The notes: a model not told the origin generated them from the letters alone. A DNA stretch of 64,000 bases from Synechococcus sp. CS-1325 (GCA_025128135.1 JAHLYW010000035.1:38845-102844); one strand, 5' to 3'. Numbered from the stretch's first letter, positions 1-9,753 are shown. Program-made: numbers and translations.

Positions 1-1
1 C

Positions 2-547
2 CATGCCTTCGACATGCTGCATTGGCTGATCGGACCGTCCACATCCGTCTCGGCCTCCCTGTCCACCGCCATTGCGAGCAGGCCCCTGGCCGACGGCAGC
101 GGTGCCCAGGGCGTGGTGGATGCCGACGACATCGCTCTGTTGTCGATCGATCTGCAGGCCGGTACGGCCGGCAGGGTCCCCGCCCAGCTCAGCCTGGCCT
201 CGGTGACGCGGCCAGGGCGGGGCTGCTGGCTCGAGCTGCATGGCAGCAAGGGCGCCCTGGTGCTCGGCAGCGACAACCAGGCCGACTATGTGCATGGCTT
301 CCAGCTCTGGCGCTCGACAGGGACGGCCTCCGTGCAGCCGGTTCCCGTGGATCCCCGTTTTGCGTTCTCCCGCACCTGGGCTGATGGCCGGATTGCTCCG
401 GTGGCCAGGATCCATGCGGCCTGGAGTGCCAGCGTGCGCGAGGGCAGGCCGATGGTGCCGGGTCTCGGAGAGGGCTATCACAGTCAGCGATGCTGCGATC
501 TGGCCCTGGCCTCGGCGGAATCAGGTCAGCGCCAGAGCATCACCTAG
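2..547 (+). CDS. Gfo/Idh/MocA-family oxidoreductase, C-terminal part (5' end outside window)
   Basis: The reading frame is open from the window edge and ends at the stop at 545-547, giving about 181 visible residues. It begins [12 protein letters not shown], which fits the alpha/beta catalytic domain of Gfo/Idh/MocA dehydrogenases, where a conserved H-x-x-D-x-x-x-W/L-L-G helix follows the active-site region. The rest ([12 protein letters not shown] and the C-terminal [15 protein letters not shown] helix) also matches that fold, in which a strand-rich domain binds the sugar or polyol substrate and an N-terminal Rossmann domain, not visible here, binds NAD(P). Substrate cannot be told. It lies directly upstream of fbaA in the same direction, separated by 118 bases that hold two small hairpins. 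Family call is fairly secure; specific function is unknown. Confidence 0.75.
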   Translation, partial: HAFDMLHWLIGPSTSVSASLSTAIASRPLADGSGAQGVVDADDIALLSIDLQAGTAGRVPAQLSLASVTRPGRGCWLELHGSKGALVLGSDNQADYVHGFQLWRSTGTASVQPVPVDPRFAFSRTWADGRIAPVARIHAAWSASVREGRPMVPGLGEGYHSQRCCDLALASAESGQRQSIT

Positions 548-553
548 AATCAC

Positions 554-590
554 CCCAACCCGGTTGGGTCTTTGCTCCAACACCGTTGGG
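554..590 (+). repeat. Tandem pair of near-identical small inverted repeats between oxidoreductase and fbaA
   Basis: CCCAACC-C-GGTTGGG (554-568) and CCAAC-ACC-GTTGG (577-589) are two hairpin-forming elements nine bases apart, each followed by GGGTC or GTC. They sit immediately after the stop at 547 and about 75 bases before fbaA. They could act as a weak terminator or processing site for the upstream gene, or as a double operator for fbaA. Only a short TCTTT follows the first, so a classical terminator is doubtful. Confidence 0.35.
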
Positions 591-665
591 TCCCCGATCG
601 TCTGCAGTCCGGCCCAGCCGGTTCCACCGACGCTCCATCCACCACTTCCTCCAGAGGTTTTCACC

Positions 666-1739
666 ATGGCCCTCGTTCCGCTTCGGCTGCTGCTCGACCA
701 CGCCGCTGAGAACGGCTATGGCATCCCCGCCTTCAACGTCAACAACCTGGAGCAGGTGCAGTCGATCATGGAGGCTGCCTACGAAACCGACAGTCCCGTC
801 ATCCTGCAGGCCTCCCGTGGCGCCCGCCAGTACGCCGGAGAAAACTTCCTGCGCCACCTGATCCTGGCCGCTGTCGAAACCTATCCGGGCATTCCGGTGG
901 TGATGCACCAGGACCACGGCAACAGCCCGGCCACCTGCTTCGGTGCCGCCGCCAACGGCTTCACTTCCGTGATGATGGATGGCTCCCTGGAAGCAGACGC
1001 CAAGACTCCCGCCAGCTACGACTACAACGTCGCTGTCACCAAGGAAGTGGTGGATGTGGCCCACGCCATCGGCGTGAGTGTGGAAGGGGAGCTCGGTTGC
1101 CTGGGATCCCTGGAAACCGGCAAGGGTGAGGCCGAGGACGGCCATGGCTTCGATGGCGCCCTCTCCCGTGACCAGCTGCTCACCGATCCTGCCGAGGCGG
1201 CCGATTTCGTGGCCAAGACCAAAGTGGATGCCCTCGCGATCGCGATCGGCACCAGCCACGGCGCCTACAAGTTCACCCGCAAGCCCACCGGCGAAGTGCT
1301 GGCCATCTCCAGGATTGCCGAGATCCACAAGGCCATCCCCAACACCCACCTGGTGATGCACGGTTCCAGCTCCGTCCCCCAGGAGTGGCTTGACATGATC
1401 AACAAGTACGGCGGCTCGATCCCCGAAACCTACGGGGTGCCGGTGGAAGAGATCCAGAACGGCATCAGGAACGGTGTGCGCAAGATCAACATTGACACCG
1501 ACAACCGCCTGGCCTTCACCGCTGCCGTCCGGGAGGCCGCTTTCAAGGATCCTGCCAACTTCGACCCCCGCCACTTCAACAAGCCGGCCAGGGCCTACAT
1601 GAAGCAGGTCTGCCTTGATCGCTATCAGCAATTCTGGTGTGCCGGCCAGGCCAGCAAGATCAAGCAGCAGAACATCAACTTCTACGCCGATCTCTACGCC
1701 AAGGGCCTGCTCGACCCCAAAACAGCCGTGGCGGTCTGA
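666..1739 (+). CDS. fbaA: Class II fructose-bisphosphate aldolase
   Basis: This 357-residue protein cleaves or forms fructose-1,6-bisphosphate; in cyanobacteria the class II enzyme also serves sedoheptulose-1,7-bisphosphate formation in the Calvin cycle. Zinc-ligand and active-site motifs are visible in order: MHQDHGN (about residues 80-86), [10 protein letters not shown] (about 141), [12 protein letters not shown] (about 196), VMHGSSS (about 228) and [12 protein letters not shown] (about 275), the last binding substrate phosphate. Length is normal for the long cyanobacterial/CbbA-type family. The ATG at 666 follows GAGGTTTTCACC and gives the usual MALVPLR N-terminus; the longer open frame upstream overlaps the preceding gene and is spurious. 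A strong intrinsic terminator follows at 1777-1806, so it is probably the end of its transcript. Confidence 0.97.
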   Translation: MALVPLRLLLDHAAENGYGIPAFNVNNLEQVQSIMEAAYETDSPVILQASRGARQYAGENFLRHLILAAVETYPGIPVVMHQDHGNSPATCFGAAANGFTSVMMDGSLEADAKTPASYDYNVAVTKEVVDVAHAIGVSVEGELGCLGSLETGKGEAEDGHGFDGALSRDQLLTDPAEAADFVAKTKVDALAIAIGTSHGAYKFTRKPTGEVLAISRIAEIHKAIPNTHLVMHGSSSVPQEWLDMINKYGGSIPETYGVPVEEIQNGIRNGVRKINIDTDNRLAFTAAVREAAFKDPANFDPRHFNKPARAYMKQVCLDRYQQFWCAGQASKIKQQNINFYADLYAKGLLDPKTAVAV

Positions 1740-1776
1740 GCTCCGAGTCGGGGCCGCAGGCCAGGCCGATCAGTCC

Positions 1777-1806
1777 GGGGAGAGCGTTAGCTCTCCCCAT
1801 TTTTTT
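1777..1806 (+). terminator. Rho-independent terminator of fbaA
   Basis: A perfect 8-bp stem, GGGGAGAG (1777-1784) and CTCTCCCC (1791-1798), closes the 6-base loop CGTTAG and is followed by A and seven T residues. It lies 37 bases after the fbaA stop. The U-run is only on the plus strand, so it should stop fbaA transcripts and not those of the convergent UPF0182 gene. Confidence 0.93.
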
Positions 1807-1844
1807 GGGCCAGGCTCGCAGGACCAGCCTCAAGGGCCGCCGGC

Positions 1845-4691
1845 TCACGGGATCGCTGCGAAGCCCGGGATCTGGAAGGCCGGGGAACCAGCCACCGAAA
1901 CGAGCTTCTTCAGGGCCGTGGCCAGGTCCCGTTCCATCACAAAGCGGCGACCATCGGTCACCACCACCCGCACCAGGGTCGGCAGATCATTGCTGCTGGA
2001 ACGCAGATAGATCGGCTCCACATACAGCAATCCCTCCCCCACCGGCAGGACAAGCAGGTTGCCGCGCACCAGCTGGGAGCCGCCGGCCCGGCCCCAGAGG
2101 CCGAACTGAAGACTGATCTGCGGATCCTGGGCGATCAGGGAGGAAATCTGCTCGGGGCCCAGCAGGAGGCGCTGCTGGGGAAAACGCACGAGCAGCAGCT
2201 CTCCGTAGTTGGGTGGATCGTTCCGGGCCGCCAGCCAACCGACCAGATTGGAGCGTTTCACCGGCGAGAAGGGCAGCAGCAGGACGAACTCCGGTTTCTG
2301 TTCCCCCGGCAGCTGCAGGGTGGCGTGATACGGCTGAACCGGTACGGATTTGGAGTCGTAGATCTCCGAAGGCACCGCCCACTCGTCCTCACTGTTGTAG
2401 AAGGTCCGCACGTCGGTCACGTGATAACGCAGCAGCCGCTCCGATTGAATCGCGAACTGGCTGAGCGGCACGCGGATGTGCTGCAACAACGGCTTCGGCA
2501 TCGCCGCGATCGGTCTGAACAGCTCGGGGAAGGCCCGTTGCCAGGTGCGGAGAATGGGATCGGAAGGGTCGCTCACGTAGAGCCAGAGGCGGCCGTCATG
2601 GGCATCCACCACGGCCTTGACCGGATTGCGCAGGTAGCGGATTCCACTGGCATTGGCCTCGCTGTAGGGGTAGCTGCGGCTTGTGGTGAACCCATCGAGC
2701 ATCCAGTACTGGTGCTGGCCGGGCCGGTGACCCGGGCTGGTCTTCAGGTCGACGGTGACGAGATATGGCTCGCTTTCGAAGGAGAGGAAGGGGGCCAGGG
2801 CCCGGAGCCGCTCCTTCACCTGGCGCCGGATCAGCAGGAGCGATCGGGGAGTGAAGGACCCGCTGAACAGCACCCTGGGCTCGCTGAGGTAGGTGGCCGC
2901 CTTGAACCGCTGCCAGGCATTGCCGAGTCGGATGCCCAGCGTCCCTTCGAAGTGGTTCCAGACGTTGAGCTCTCCCGACGGATAGTCGAACTCCTCCACC
3001 TGGGTCGGCGCAATGGCGTAGGACGCTGGTGCCGAGCCGTAGTAGAGGCGTGGACGGCCCACCGGGAAAGCCCTTCTGGCACTCGCATCGCTGATCCCCA
3101 GGGCGGCGATGCCCTGGACAACAGCGCTGGGCCCGAGATCCTTCACCAGGAAACTGGGCAGCCCATCGGGCCCGAAGACGTTCACAGGTGACACCGTGAA
3201 GCCGTAGCCATGGGTGAAGACAAGATGCCGGTTCAGCCAGGTGCGTGAGCCGCTCGGCAAGGCGCTGGTGTCGATTTCCCGCGCCGCGATCAGCACCTGT
3301 TGGGACACCGTGTTCTGGTTCGGATCCCCGAGCACATAGCGATCGACCGCCGCTGAGGGAAATGTGTAATAGAGCCGGAGCTGCTGCAGCTGGCGGTTGG
3401 CGGCCAGCAGTGGCCGGCTGTCCCAGAGGCGGATGTTGGCCAGGGTTCCCGGCGCGGCATCGAGATCGGCCTGGGTGAGCTGTTGTTTGGGCTTGAGGGT
3501 GAGCTCTTTGACGTTGTTCAGACCGAAGGCCTTTCGGGTGGCGCTGATGCTCCGTTTCAGGTACTCCGTTTCCACCACCAGCTCCCTGGGTTCCACCCAG
3601 AGCCGCTGCACCTGTGGCGCCACCAGGAATTCAGCGATCGGCAGCAGCAGGGCGGTTCCCACCAGGGGCAGCAGGGTGAGTTGGCGCAACCAGTGGCGTC
3701 GCATCGGCACCACCAGGCCGAACGCCGTCAGCGCCAGCAACACTGAAAGCAGCAGCCGCAACGGCAAGCGCACATGCAGATCAACGAAACCGGCCCCGGA
3801 GGCCACCCCACTGCCGTGCACCATCAGATCAAAGGGGGACAGGGCCGCGCTCAGCGCAGCCACAGCCGCCAGAACGGCGATCTGGGGCTTGAGCACCGCT
3901 TTCTGGTCGAGGCTGAGCCCGACGAAGTGCAGATCACTCAACGTGCTGCCCTCGGTGAAGGTGAGCCAGAGGCAACCGGCCAGGCCAACGGTCGCCTGGG
4001 CGAACAGAACGCTGAGCAACAGCCTCAGGGCCGGCAATTGCAGCACCGTGAAGCTGAGGTCGAACCCTGTGAGCGGGTCGCTGGCATCGAAGGGGACAGC
4101 CAGCAGAGCCGGAACCCAGAGGCTCCAGCCGCGGGCCAGGGCCGTGGCCGATCCGGCCAGGGCCGCGGACAGCAGCAACCGCAGGGTGGTGAGGGGCCAG
4201 ACCATCAGCGGCAGCAGCAGGGCAGCCCCAAGGCCGGCCAGTAGCAGGGGCGGCAGGTCGGCAACAACGGGGAACCCGCTGATCACATCACCGCTGAACG
4301 GAGCTGCGATCAATCCCCTCGCCTGCACCCCCAGATAGGCCAGCCCACCCACGAGCATGACCAGCAGGACCGCCAGAATGGCCAGAAGCGAGCCGCTGTC
4401 CAGCTGGAGCAGCGCCACGGCAGGCAGGGGTTTCGACCCGGCCCGTTGCCTCAGGATCCAGCAGCGTTTGAGTTGCTGCAGCTGGAGCGGCACTCCCAGC
4501 CCCATCACCAGCAGAAAGGCGACCAGCTGGAGCAGCCAGCGGCGCAGCGCCACGGATTCGAAGCCGAACTGGGCGAACCACTCCCATTCGATTCCCAGGC
4601 GTGGAACAGCGACCCCCAGCAGGAAGGCCGCGAGGGAGAGGAGTGCCGCGGCCTTGGCCAGCAGCAAGCGGGGCGGAGAACGCAAGGCCAC
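1845..4691 (-). CDS. UPF0182-family large membrane protein
   Basis: A 948-residue protein matching the UPF0182 family (found in cyanobacteria, actinobacteria and others; function not established). The N-terminal third (about residues 1-350) has roughly seven hydrophobic helices, starting with LLSLAAFLLGVAVPRLG and RRWLLQLVAFLLVMGLG. The remaining 600 residues form a soluble part with the family's typical segments, such as NRHLVFTHGYGFTVSPVN, PRLYYG, YPYSEANASGIRYLRNPVKAVVD and the FALQF-like end LVLPVGEGLLYVEPIYLRS. The start is a GTG at 4691. It diverges from threonine synthase with a 141-base shared upstream region and converges on fbaA. No enzyme motif is recognisable and I do not assign a role. 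Confidence 0.88.
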   Translation of the reverse strand: MALRSPPRLLLAKAAALLSLAAFLLGVAVPRLGIEWEWFAQFGFESVALRRWLLQLVAFLLVMGLGVPLQLQQLKRCWILRQRAGSKPLPAVALLQLDSGSLLAILAVLLVMLVGGLAYLGVQARGLIAAPFSGDVISGFPVVADLPPLLLAGLGAALLLPLMVWPLTTLRLLLSAALAGSATALARGWSLWVPALLAVPFDASDPLTGFDLSFTVLQLPALRLLLSVLFAQATVGLAGCLWLTFTEGSTLSDLHFVGLSLDQKAVLKPQIAVLAAVAALSAALSPFDLMVHGSGVASGAGFVDLHVRLPLRLLLSVLLALTAFGLVVPMRRHWLRQLTLLPLVGTALLLPIAEFLVAPQVQRLWVEPRELVVETEYLKRSISATRKAFGLNNVKELTLKPKQQLTQADLDAAPGTLANIRLWDSRPLLAANRQLQQLRLYYTFPSAAVDRYVLGDPNQNTVSQQVLIAAREIDTSALPSGSRTWLNRHLVFTHGYGFTVSPVNVFGPDGLPSFLVKDLGPSAVVQGIAALGISDASARRAFPVGRPRLYYGSAPASYAIAPTQVEEFDYPSGELNVWNHFEGTLGIRLGNAWQRFKAATYLSEPRVLFSGSFTPRSLLLIRRQVKERLRALAPFLSFESEPYLVTVDLKTSPGHRPGQHQYWMLDGFTTSRSYPYSEANASGIRYLRNPVKAVVDAHDGRLWLYVSDPSDPILRTWQRAFPELFRPIAAMPKPLLQHIRVPLSQFAIQSERLLRYHVTDVRTFYNSEDEWAVPSEIYDSKSVPVQPYHATLQLPGEQKPEFVLLLPFSPVKRSNLVGWLAARNDPPNYGELLLVRFPQQRLLLGPEQISSLIAQDPQISLQFGLWGRAGGSQLVRGNLLVLPVGEGLLYVEPIYLRSSSNDLPTLVRVVVTDGRRFVMERDLATALKKLVSVAGSPAFQIPGFAAIP

Positions 4692-4832
4692 GGCCTGAGG
4701 CTAGACAGTGGTTCGGCGAATGGGCCGTCAGCCTGGAATCCAGCAATTACCTTTTATCCAGATCTGCAAGGTCGGGATTTATCTGGCCGGTTGAACGGCG
4801 CTGCTAGCTTGCTCCTCTGCTGCTGTGGGACC

Positions 4833-6119
4833 GTGACGACCACCCTCTCCCGCGCCACGTTCACAGGCCTTCGTTGCAAGGAGTGTGGCCACCCCTACCC
4901 CGCCAGCGCTCTGCATGTCTGCGAAGACGTCTGCTTCGGACCGCTTGAGGTTGTCTACGACTACGAGGCGATTCGAGCGCGGGTGAGCAGGGCCTCGATC
5001 GAGGCTGGCCCCAGCTCAATCTGGCGATATCGCGAATTCCTGCCGATCGAGGGGGATCCGATCGATGTCGGCACCGGTTTCACCCCCCTGGTGCGGGCCA
5101 ACCGGCTGGCACGCCGTCTGGGTCTCAAGCACCTCTACATCAAGAACGACGGCGTCAACATGCCGACCCTCTCCTTCAAGGACCGGGTGGTGTCGGTGGC
5201 ACTCACCAGGGCACGGGAACTGGGATTCACCACGGTGAGCTGCGCCTCCACCGGGAATCTGGCCAATTCCACCGCCGCCATCGCCGCCCATGCCGGGCTC
5301 GAATGCTGTGTGTTCATCCCCAGCGATCTGGAGCTCGGCAAGGTGCTGGGCACCTTGATCTACAACCCCACCCTGATGGCGGTGAAGGGCAACTACGACC
5401 AGGTGAACCGGCTCTGCTCAGAGGTGGCCAACACCTATGGCTGGGGCTTCGTGAACATCAACCTCAGGCCCTACTACTCGGAGGGCTCCAAAACCCTGGG
5501 CTACGAGGTGATCGAGCAGCTCGGCTGGCAACTCCCCGACCACATCGTGGCTCCCCTGGCCTCAGGCTCCCTGTTCACCAAGATCCGCAAGGGATTCGAT
5601 GATTTCATCAAGGTGGGGCTTGTCGAGGAGAAGTCAGTCCGCTTCAGCGGTGCCCAAGCCGAAGGCTGCTCGCCGATCGCCCAGGCTTTTGCCGCCGGTC
5701 GTGATTTCATCACCCCGGTGAAACCCAACACCATTGCCAAATCGATCGCGATCGGCAATCCCGCAGACGGTCCGTACGCCCTGGATCTGGCCCGCCGCAG
5801 CGGCGGCACGATCAGCTCGGTCACCGATGAGGAGATCGTGGCCGGTATCCAGCTGCTGGCCGAAACGGAGGGCGTGTTCACCGAAACCGCCGGTGGCACC
5901 ACGATCGCCGTGCTGAAGAAGCTGGCCGAGCAGGGCACGATTGATCCAGAGGAAACCACCGTGGCCTACATCACCGGCAATGGCCTGAAAACCCTCGAGG
6001 CGATCAGCGGGGTGGTGGGTCAGCCCCACACAATCGAACCCCAGCTGGCCAGCTTCAACGCGGCCTGGGAGCGGGCCCAGTCCCTGCAACGGGCCAGCTG
6101 GGAGCCGATGGGGGTCTGA
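4833..6119 (+). CDS. thrC: Threonine synthase (PLP-dependent, with N-terminal zinc-ribbon-like Cys motif)
   Basis: The 428-residue product matches the PLP fold type II threonine synthases that convert O-phosphohomoserine to threonine. The PLP lysine is in SFKDR (K116), the phosphate-binding part in [14 protein letters not shown], and the C-terminal glycine-rich segment in [11 protein letters not shown]. The first 35 residues hold C15-x2-C18 and C30-x3-C34, the rubredoxin-like knuckle of the long bacterial form. GTG at 4833 is chosen because it gives a compact start just before the Cys motif; the frame stays open far upstream, but that part is antisense to UPF0182 and unlike the family. The next gene, 74 bases downstream in the same direction, encodes a MoaD/ThiS-like sulfur carrier, a pairing that makes a sulfur-transfer role for one of the two proteins worth considering. 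Confidence 0.92.
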   Translation: MTTTLSRATFTGLRCKECGHPYPASALHVCEDVCFGPLEVVYDYEAIRARVSRASIEAGPSSIWRYREFLPIEGDPIDVGTGFTPLVRANRLARRLGLKHLYIKNDGVNMPTLSFKDRVVSVALTRARELGFTTVSCASTGNLANSTAAIAAHAGLECCVFIPSDLELGKVLGTLIYNPTLMAVKGNYDQVNRLCSEVANTYGWGFVNINLRPYYSEGSKTLGYEVIEQLGWQLPDHIVAPLASGSLFTKIRKGFDDFIKVGLVEEKSVRFSGAQAEGCSPIAQAFAAGRDFITPVKPNTIAKSIAIGNPADGPYALDLARRSGGTISSVTDEEIVAGIQLLAETEGVFTETAGGTTIAVLKKLAEQGTIDPEETTVAYITGNGLKTLEAISGVVGQPHTIEPQLASFNAAWERAQSLQRASWEPMGV

Positions 6120-6193
6120 TCCCTGCCCGGTTCTGCGCTCCGTTCTGCCCTGGCGATCAGGCCGCTGTTGTTTTCACCCCCACCCATCCGCCG

Positions 6194-6469
6194 ATGTCGA
6201 TTCAGGTTCTGATCCCAACTCCGCTCCAGAAGTTCACCGCCGATCAATCCAGCGTGGATCTGGAAGCCGGCACGGTCGAGGAGATGCTTCAGGCTCTCGA
6301 CGTTCACTTCCCCGGCATCCTGGCCCGTCTCACCGATGACAACGGCAAGTTGCGGCGCTTCCTGAACGTCTACGTCAACAGCGAGGACATCCGCTTTCTC
6401 GATCACCAGGCCACCGTTCTCAGCGATGGCGATGAAGTGAGCATCGTTCCCGCCGTGGCTGGTGGCTGA
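6194..6469 (+). CDS. MoaD/ThiS-family ubiquitin-like sulfur carrier
   Basis: A 91-residue beta-grasp protein ending in ...VAGG. The double glycine at the very C-terminus is the hallmark of small sulfur carriers, which are adenylated and thiocarboxylated by an E1-like enzyme and then donate sulfur. Typical family features are the [11 protein letters not shown] helix, a long LNVYVN strand and the D-G-D-E-V-S-I-V-P loop before the tail. MoaD proper serves molybdopterin, ThiS thiamine and CysO-like proteins cysteine synthesis; no moeB, moaE or thiG lies nearby, but a PLP enzyme (thrC) does, which fits an amino-acid sulfur donor better than cofactor synthesis. That last step is inference. The ATG at 6194 follows the Pro-rich CCACCCATCCGCCG without a clear Shine-Dalgarno. 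Confidence 0.85.
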   Translation: MSIQVLIPTPLQKFTADQSSVDLEAGTVEEMLQALDVHFPGILARLTDDNGKLRRFLNVYVNSEDIRFLDHQATVLSDGDEVSIVPAVAGG

Positions 6470-6559
6470 ACCCCACCGGGCCAGTCAGTCTGAGAACTCA
6501 GCGATCCGGCAATCCTTCCCTCCAGCCCCATAGGCTTTTGTTCTGATCCGGCTGGAACG

Positions 6560-7537
6560 ATGACCCAGGCAACCCGTCCCCCGGCAACCGGCTCCAGCCA
6601 GCCGGTCCATGGCAAGGCCCTGCTGTTCGACTATCGCCTGGCGGCCAATCCGGTCCGCCGGGGCCTCACCGAGCCGATTCCTGAAGGTCGCTGGGGGCCC
6701 GATCTCCATGCCGCGGGGCCGACGGCCATCATTCCTCTTGATCTCAGCGCCGGGCTGGGTTGCCAGGGGCCGGCCACCAGCCCTGCTCTCTCGGCCAACT
6801 TCGTGCGGATCCTCCCGGGGGAAGGCCTCCCGGTGGGTGTCAATGCCACCAGTTCTCTTTTCTTCGTGCTGCGAGGGGAAGGGTGTTGCCACCGCCCGAG
6901 CGCTGGCCAGAGCGGTGCATTCGAGCAGGCCTGGGCCACCGGCGACCTGTTCGTGCTGCCGGCCGGAGTTGCTCCCCGGCTTGAAGCCACAGCCGAAAGC
7001 GTTCTGTACTGGGTCCATGACGAACCCCTGCTCAGCTTCCTGGGGGTCAGGGCAGAGAGCCCCCGTTTTGTTCCCACCCACTATCCGGCGGCCTGGCTGC
7101 GCCAGGAGCTGGAGGCTCTGGCGGCCGATCCCACCAGCGCCCGCAGCAACCGGCTCAGCCTGCTCCTGGCCAACACCGATCTCCCCCTGAGCCGCACCGT
7201 CACCCACACCCTCTGGGCCATGTACGGACTGCTCCCGGCCGGCGCGGTTCAGCCGCCACACCGTCACCAGTCCGTGGCGCTCGATCTGGTGATCGACTGT
7301 CAGCCGGGCTGCACCACCCTCTCGGGGCCCGATCTCAATCCGGACGGCACGATCCGCAACCCCCTGCGGATGGAATGGGAAGCGGGCGCCGCCTTCGTGA
7401 CCCCGCCGGGACACTGGCATTCCCACGTCAACGAGAGCGGCCACCCAGCCCTGCTGCTGCCGATCCAGGACGCCGGCCTACACACCTATCTGCGCAGCCT
7501 GGACATCCGCTTCAGCAGTGGTCTGGAAGGGGATTGA
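6560..7537 (+). CDS. Bicupin (gentisate dioxygenase-like cupin) protein
   Basis: A 325-residue protein with two cupin-like halves. The N-terminal half has LPVGVNATSSLFFVLRGEG (about 92-110) and TGDLFVLPAGVAPRL (about 133-147); the C-terminal half has PPHRHQSVALDLVID (about 235-249) and WEAGAAFVTPPGHWHSHVNE (about 272-291). The second half keeps HxH and a downstream HWHSH that could bind a metal; the first half lacks obvious His ligands, so only one site is probably active. The pattern recalls gentisate 1,2-dioxygenase-type cupins, but such activity is not shown. Its 3' end overlaps the 3' end of the convergent ftsH gene by 60 bases. Confidence 0.7.
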   Translation: MTQATRPPATGSSQPVHGKALLFDYRLAANPVRRGLTEPIPEGRWGPDLHAAGPTAIIPLDLSAGLGCQGPATSPALSANFVRILPGEGLPVGVNATSSLFFVLRGEGCCHRPSAGQSGAFEQAWATGDLFVLPAGVAPRLEATAESVLYWVHDEPLLSFLGVRAESPRFVPTHYPAAWLRQELEALAADPTSARSNRLSLLLANTDLPLSRTVTHTLWAMYGLLPAGAVQPPHRHQSVALDLVIDCQPGCTTLSGPDLNPDGTIRNPLRMEWEAGAAFVTPPGHWHSHVNESGHPALLLPIQDAGLHTYLRSLDIRFSSGLEGD

Positions 7538-9472
7538 GCCTGGTGATGGGTCGCCGCCGGCCTTGTTGAGCAGCTGGGAGGCTTCGTAGGCCTCGACGAT
7601 CTGGCGGAACGCATCGCCACCGAGGGTTTCCTGCTCGATCAGGCGCTCGACGAGGAGATCCAGCAGCTCGCGCCGAGGCCGCAACAGATCGAGGGCCTGA
7701 TCAAGGGCCTGCTGGGCCAGATCATGCACCTGGGAATCAATCCTGCGGCCGGTGCTTTCGGCGTAGCTCGGGCGGGTGTGGATCAGGTCTCTGCCGAGGA
7801 AAACTTCGGCGGCATCGCCTTCGAGTGCCACGGGCCCCAGGCCGGAGAAGCCGTAGCGGGTCACCATCTCACGGCAGATCTGCGTGGCCATCTGCAGGTC
7901 TCCGGAGGCCCCCTGGGTGATCTCGCCGGGGCCGAACACCACCAGTTCAGCGGCTCTTCCCCCCATCACCACCACCAGCCTGTCGCGGAGGTAGGCCCGG
8001 CTGATCAAGCCTGAATCGAGGATGTCCTCGTCGGGGGTGGTCCGGGCAAATCCACCCACTCCGCCGGAGCGGGGCAGCAGGGTGACCTTGTCGAGCTGAT
8101 CGCCATGGGGGAGGAGGGTGGTCAGCAGGGCGTGGCCCACTTCGTGGTAGCCGATCAACCGCTTCTTGGCGCTGTCCTGGAGCGGCGCGACGGAAAGCCC
8201 CATGGTGATGCGCTCCAGGGCGTCGTTGAGGGCGAGATCGTCGATGCAGCTCATCTGCCGCCGGGCGGTGAGGATGGCTCCCTCGTTGAGCAGGTTGGCC
8301 AGGTCGGCGCCTGAAAAACCTGGCGTCCGGGCAGCCCAGGCCGCCAGAGACACCTCCGGCGAAAGGGGACGCGTCCGGGCATGGACGGCCAGGATCGCCT
8401 CGCGGCCACGGCGGTCCGGCAGGTCGACGTTGATCTGCCGATCGAATCGACCCGGCCTGGTCAGGGCGACATCCAGCACATCGGAGCGGTTGGTGGCGGC
8501 CAGCAGAATCACGCCCGAGTTCTCCTCGAACCCATCCATCTCCGTGAGCAACTGGTTGAGGGTCTGCTCCCGCTCGTCGTTGCCGCCACCGATGCCGGCC
8601 CCACGCTGGCGCCCGACCGCGTCGACCTCATCGATGAAAATGATGCAGGGGGCTTTCTCCTTGGCGCGTTTGAAGAGATCACGCACCCGGCTTGCCCCCA
8701 CGCCAACGAACATCTCGACGAATTCGGAGGCGGCCATTGAGAAAAAAGGCACGCCCGCTTCACCGGCAATCGCCTTGGCCAGCAGGGTTTTGCCCGTGCC
8801 GGGCGGACCGACCAGCAGCACCCCCTTGGGAATCTTGGCGCCGATCGAGGTGAACCTCTCCGGCTGCCTCAGGAAGGTGACCACCTCCTGGAGTTCCTCC
8901 TTGGCCTCATTGATGCCGGCCACATCCTCGAAGCGCACCGTCATCGTGCCTTCCTCCTGAAGGCGCGGCTGGCTGCGGCCGAAGCCAAGGGCCTTGTTGG
9001 CCACCTGGGAGGAGCGCTTGATCAGCAGGGTGAGCCCGCCGACCAGCAGAACCACCAGCAGAACGTTCACCAACAGGCCGGCCGATGCATCCTGGGCGCG
9101 CTCGTCACGGACGCTGAGCGGCACGTTGGCCTGCTGGGCGGTGCTCAGCAGCAACGAATCATTGGCGAAGACGGCAACGTCCGCCCGGGTTCCATCGGTG
9201 AAGGCAACGGAAACCTCCCGCTGACGCGGTGAGAGATCGAGCTCCTTGACCTTGCCGGTGCGGATCAGCTGCAGCAGCTCGCTGTAGGAGGGTGGCGGTG
9301 AGCTTCTTTGGCCAAGACCCCCCAGCAGGCTGGGGCGGGAAGGCTCGGCTGCCGGCTGCACCGGGGGGGTCAGCGGGGGTGTGATGGTGGGTTCACCGGA
9401 GCTGGCTGAGCTGGAGAGATCGGTGGAAATCGCCGGAACAGGGCCTTGGCCGGATGGCCAGAGCGGATACAT
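7478..9472 (-). CDS. ftsH: FtsH-family AAA+ zinc metalloprotease, apparently with one transmembrane segment
   Basis: The AAA+ module and protease are complete. Using ATG at 9472 (664 residues) I see Walker A GPPGTGKT (222-229), Walker [16 protein letters not shown], the second region of homology [20 protein letters not shown], and the zinc motif HEVGH (HExxH). FtsH hexamers extract and degrade membrane proteins, in cyanobacteria notably photodamaged D1. Canonical FtsH has two N-terminal membrane helices around a periplasmic domain; here residues 1-62 are Pro/Ser-rich and hydrophilic, followed by the usual small domain ([19 protein letters not shown], 63-81) and only one helix ([20 protein letters not shown], 131-150). 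Longer in-frame extensions upstream run into rpl32 and do not add a convincing helix. It diverges from rpl32 and overlaps the convergent cupin gene. Confidence 0.9.
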   Translation of the reverse strand: MYPLWPSGQGPVPAISTDLSSSASSGEPTITPPLTPPVQPAAEPSRPSLLGGLGQRSSPPPSYSELLQLIRTGKVKELDLSPRQREVSVAFTDGTRADVAVFANDSLLLSTAQQANVPLSVRDERAQDASAGLLVNVLLVVLLVGGLTLLIKRSSQVANKALGFGRSQPRLQEEGTMTVRFEDVAGINEAKEELQEVVTFLRQPERFTSIGAKIPKGVLLVGPPGTGKTLLAKAIAGEAGVPFFSMAASEFVEMFVGVGASRVRDLFKRAKEKAPCIIFIDEVDAVGRQRGAGIGGGNDEREQTLNQLLTEMDGFEENSGVILLAATNRSDVLDVALTRPGRFDRQINVDLPDRRGREAILAVHARTRPLSPEVSLAAWAARTPGFSGADLANLLNEGAILTARRQMSCIDDLALNDALERITMGLSVAPLQDSAKKRLIGYHEVGHALLTTLLPHGDQLDKVTLLPRSGGVGGFARTTPDEDILDSGLISRAYLRDRLVVVMGGRAAELVVFGPGEITQGASGDLQMATQICREMVTRYGFSGLGPVALEGDAAEVFLGRDLIHTRPSYAESTGRRIDSQVHDLAQQALDQALDLLRPRRELLDLLVERLIEQETLGGDAFRQIVEAYEASQLLNKAGGDPSPGSIPFQTTAEADVQAAQIGV

Positions 9473-9573
9473 GGCAGATGTGCTGCTCACAGGACTGGCA
9501 CTTCTGTTCAGTTTAACGATTTGACGAAAGGCCTCCCCGAAGCGGATGATCATTGTTTGGATCAGGAAAGGGA

Positions 9574-9753
9574 ATGGCCGCTCCCAAGAAGAAAACCTCG
9601 AAGGGGAAGCGCAACCAGCGTCATGCCCACTGGAAAGCCCAGGCAACCGTTGCGGCCAGGAAGGCTCTCTCGCTCGGCAAGGCTGTGCTCAGTGGCCGGG
9701 CCCAGGGATTCGTCTATCCGATCGATGACGCCGCCGAAGACGAAGCCAGCTGA
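9574..9753 (+). CDS. rpmF: 50S ribosomal protein L32
   Basis: The 59-residue product has the L32 start [20 protein letters not shown] and the cyanobacterial-type basic body. The plastid and cyanobacterial forms lack the four zinc-binding cysteines found in many bacterial L32 proteins, and none is present here. The ATG at 9574 is preceded by AGGAAAGGGA, a usable ribosome-binding site. It is monocistronic as far as can be seen; the 193 bases to ycf20 hold no further gene. Confidence 0.96.
   Translation: MAAPKKKTSKGKRNQRHAHWKAQATVAARKALSLGKAVLSGRAQGFVYPIDDAAEDEAS

Noticed and set aside
540-1631. 363-codon open frame antisense to fbaA
   Set aside because: It mirrors the aldolase gene; high GC keeps the antisense frame open. 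Its peptide is Gly/Val/His-rich with no domain logic.
4446-4832. N-terminal extension of threonine synthase
   Set aside because: This part of the frame is antisense to UPF0182, reads as Gln-rich sequence and has no family resemblance; GTG at 4833 gives the proper protein.
8112-8126. Loss of protease function in FtsH because of HEVGH in place of HEAGH
   Set aside because: The zinc motif needs only HExxH; valine for alanine keeps the ligands, so the protease should be active.
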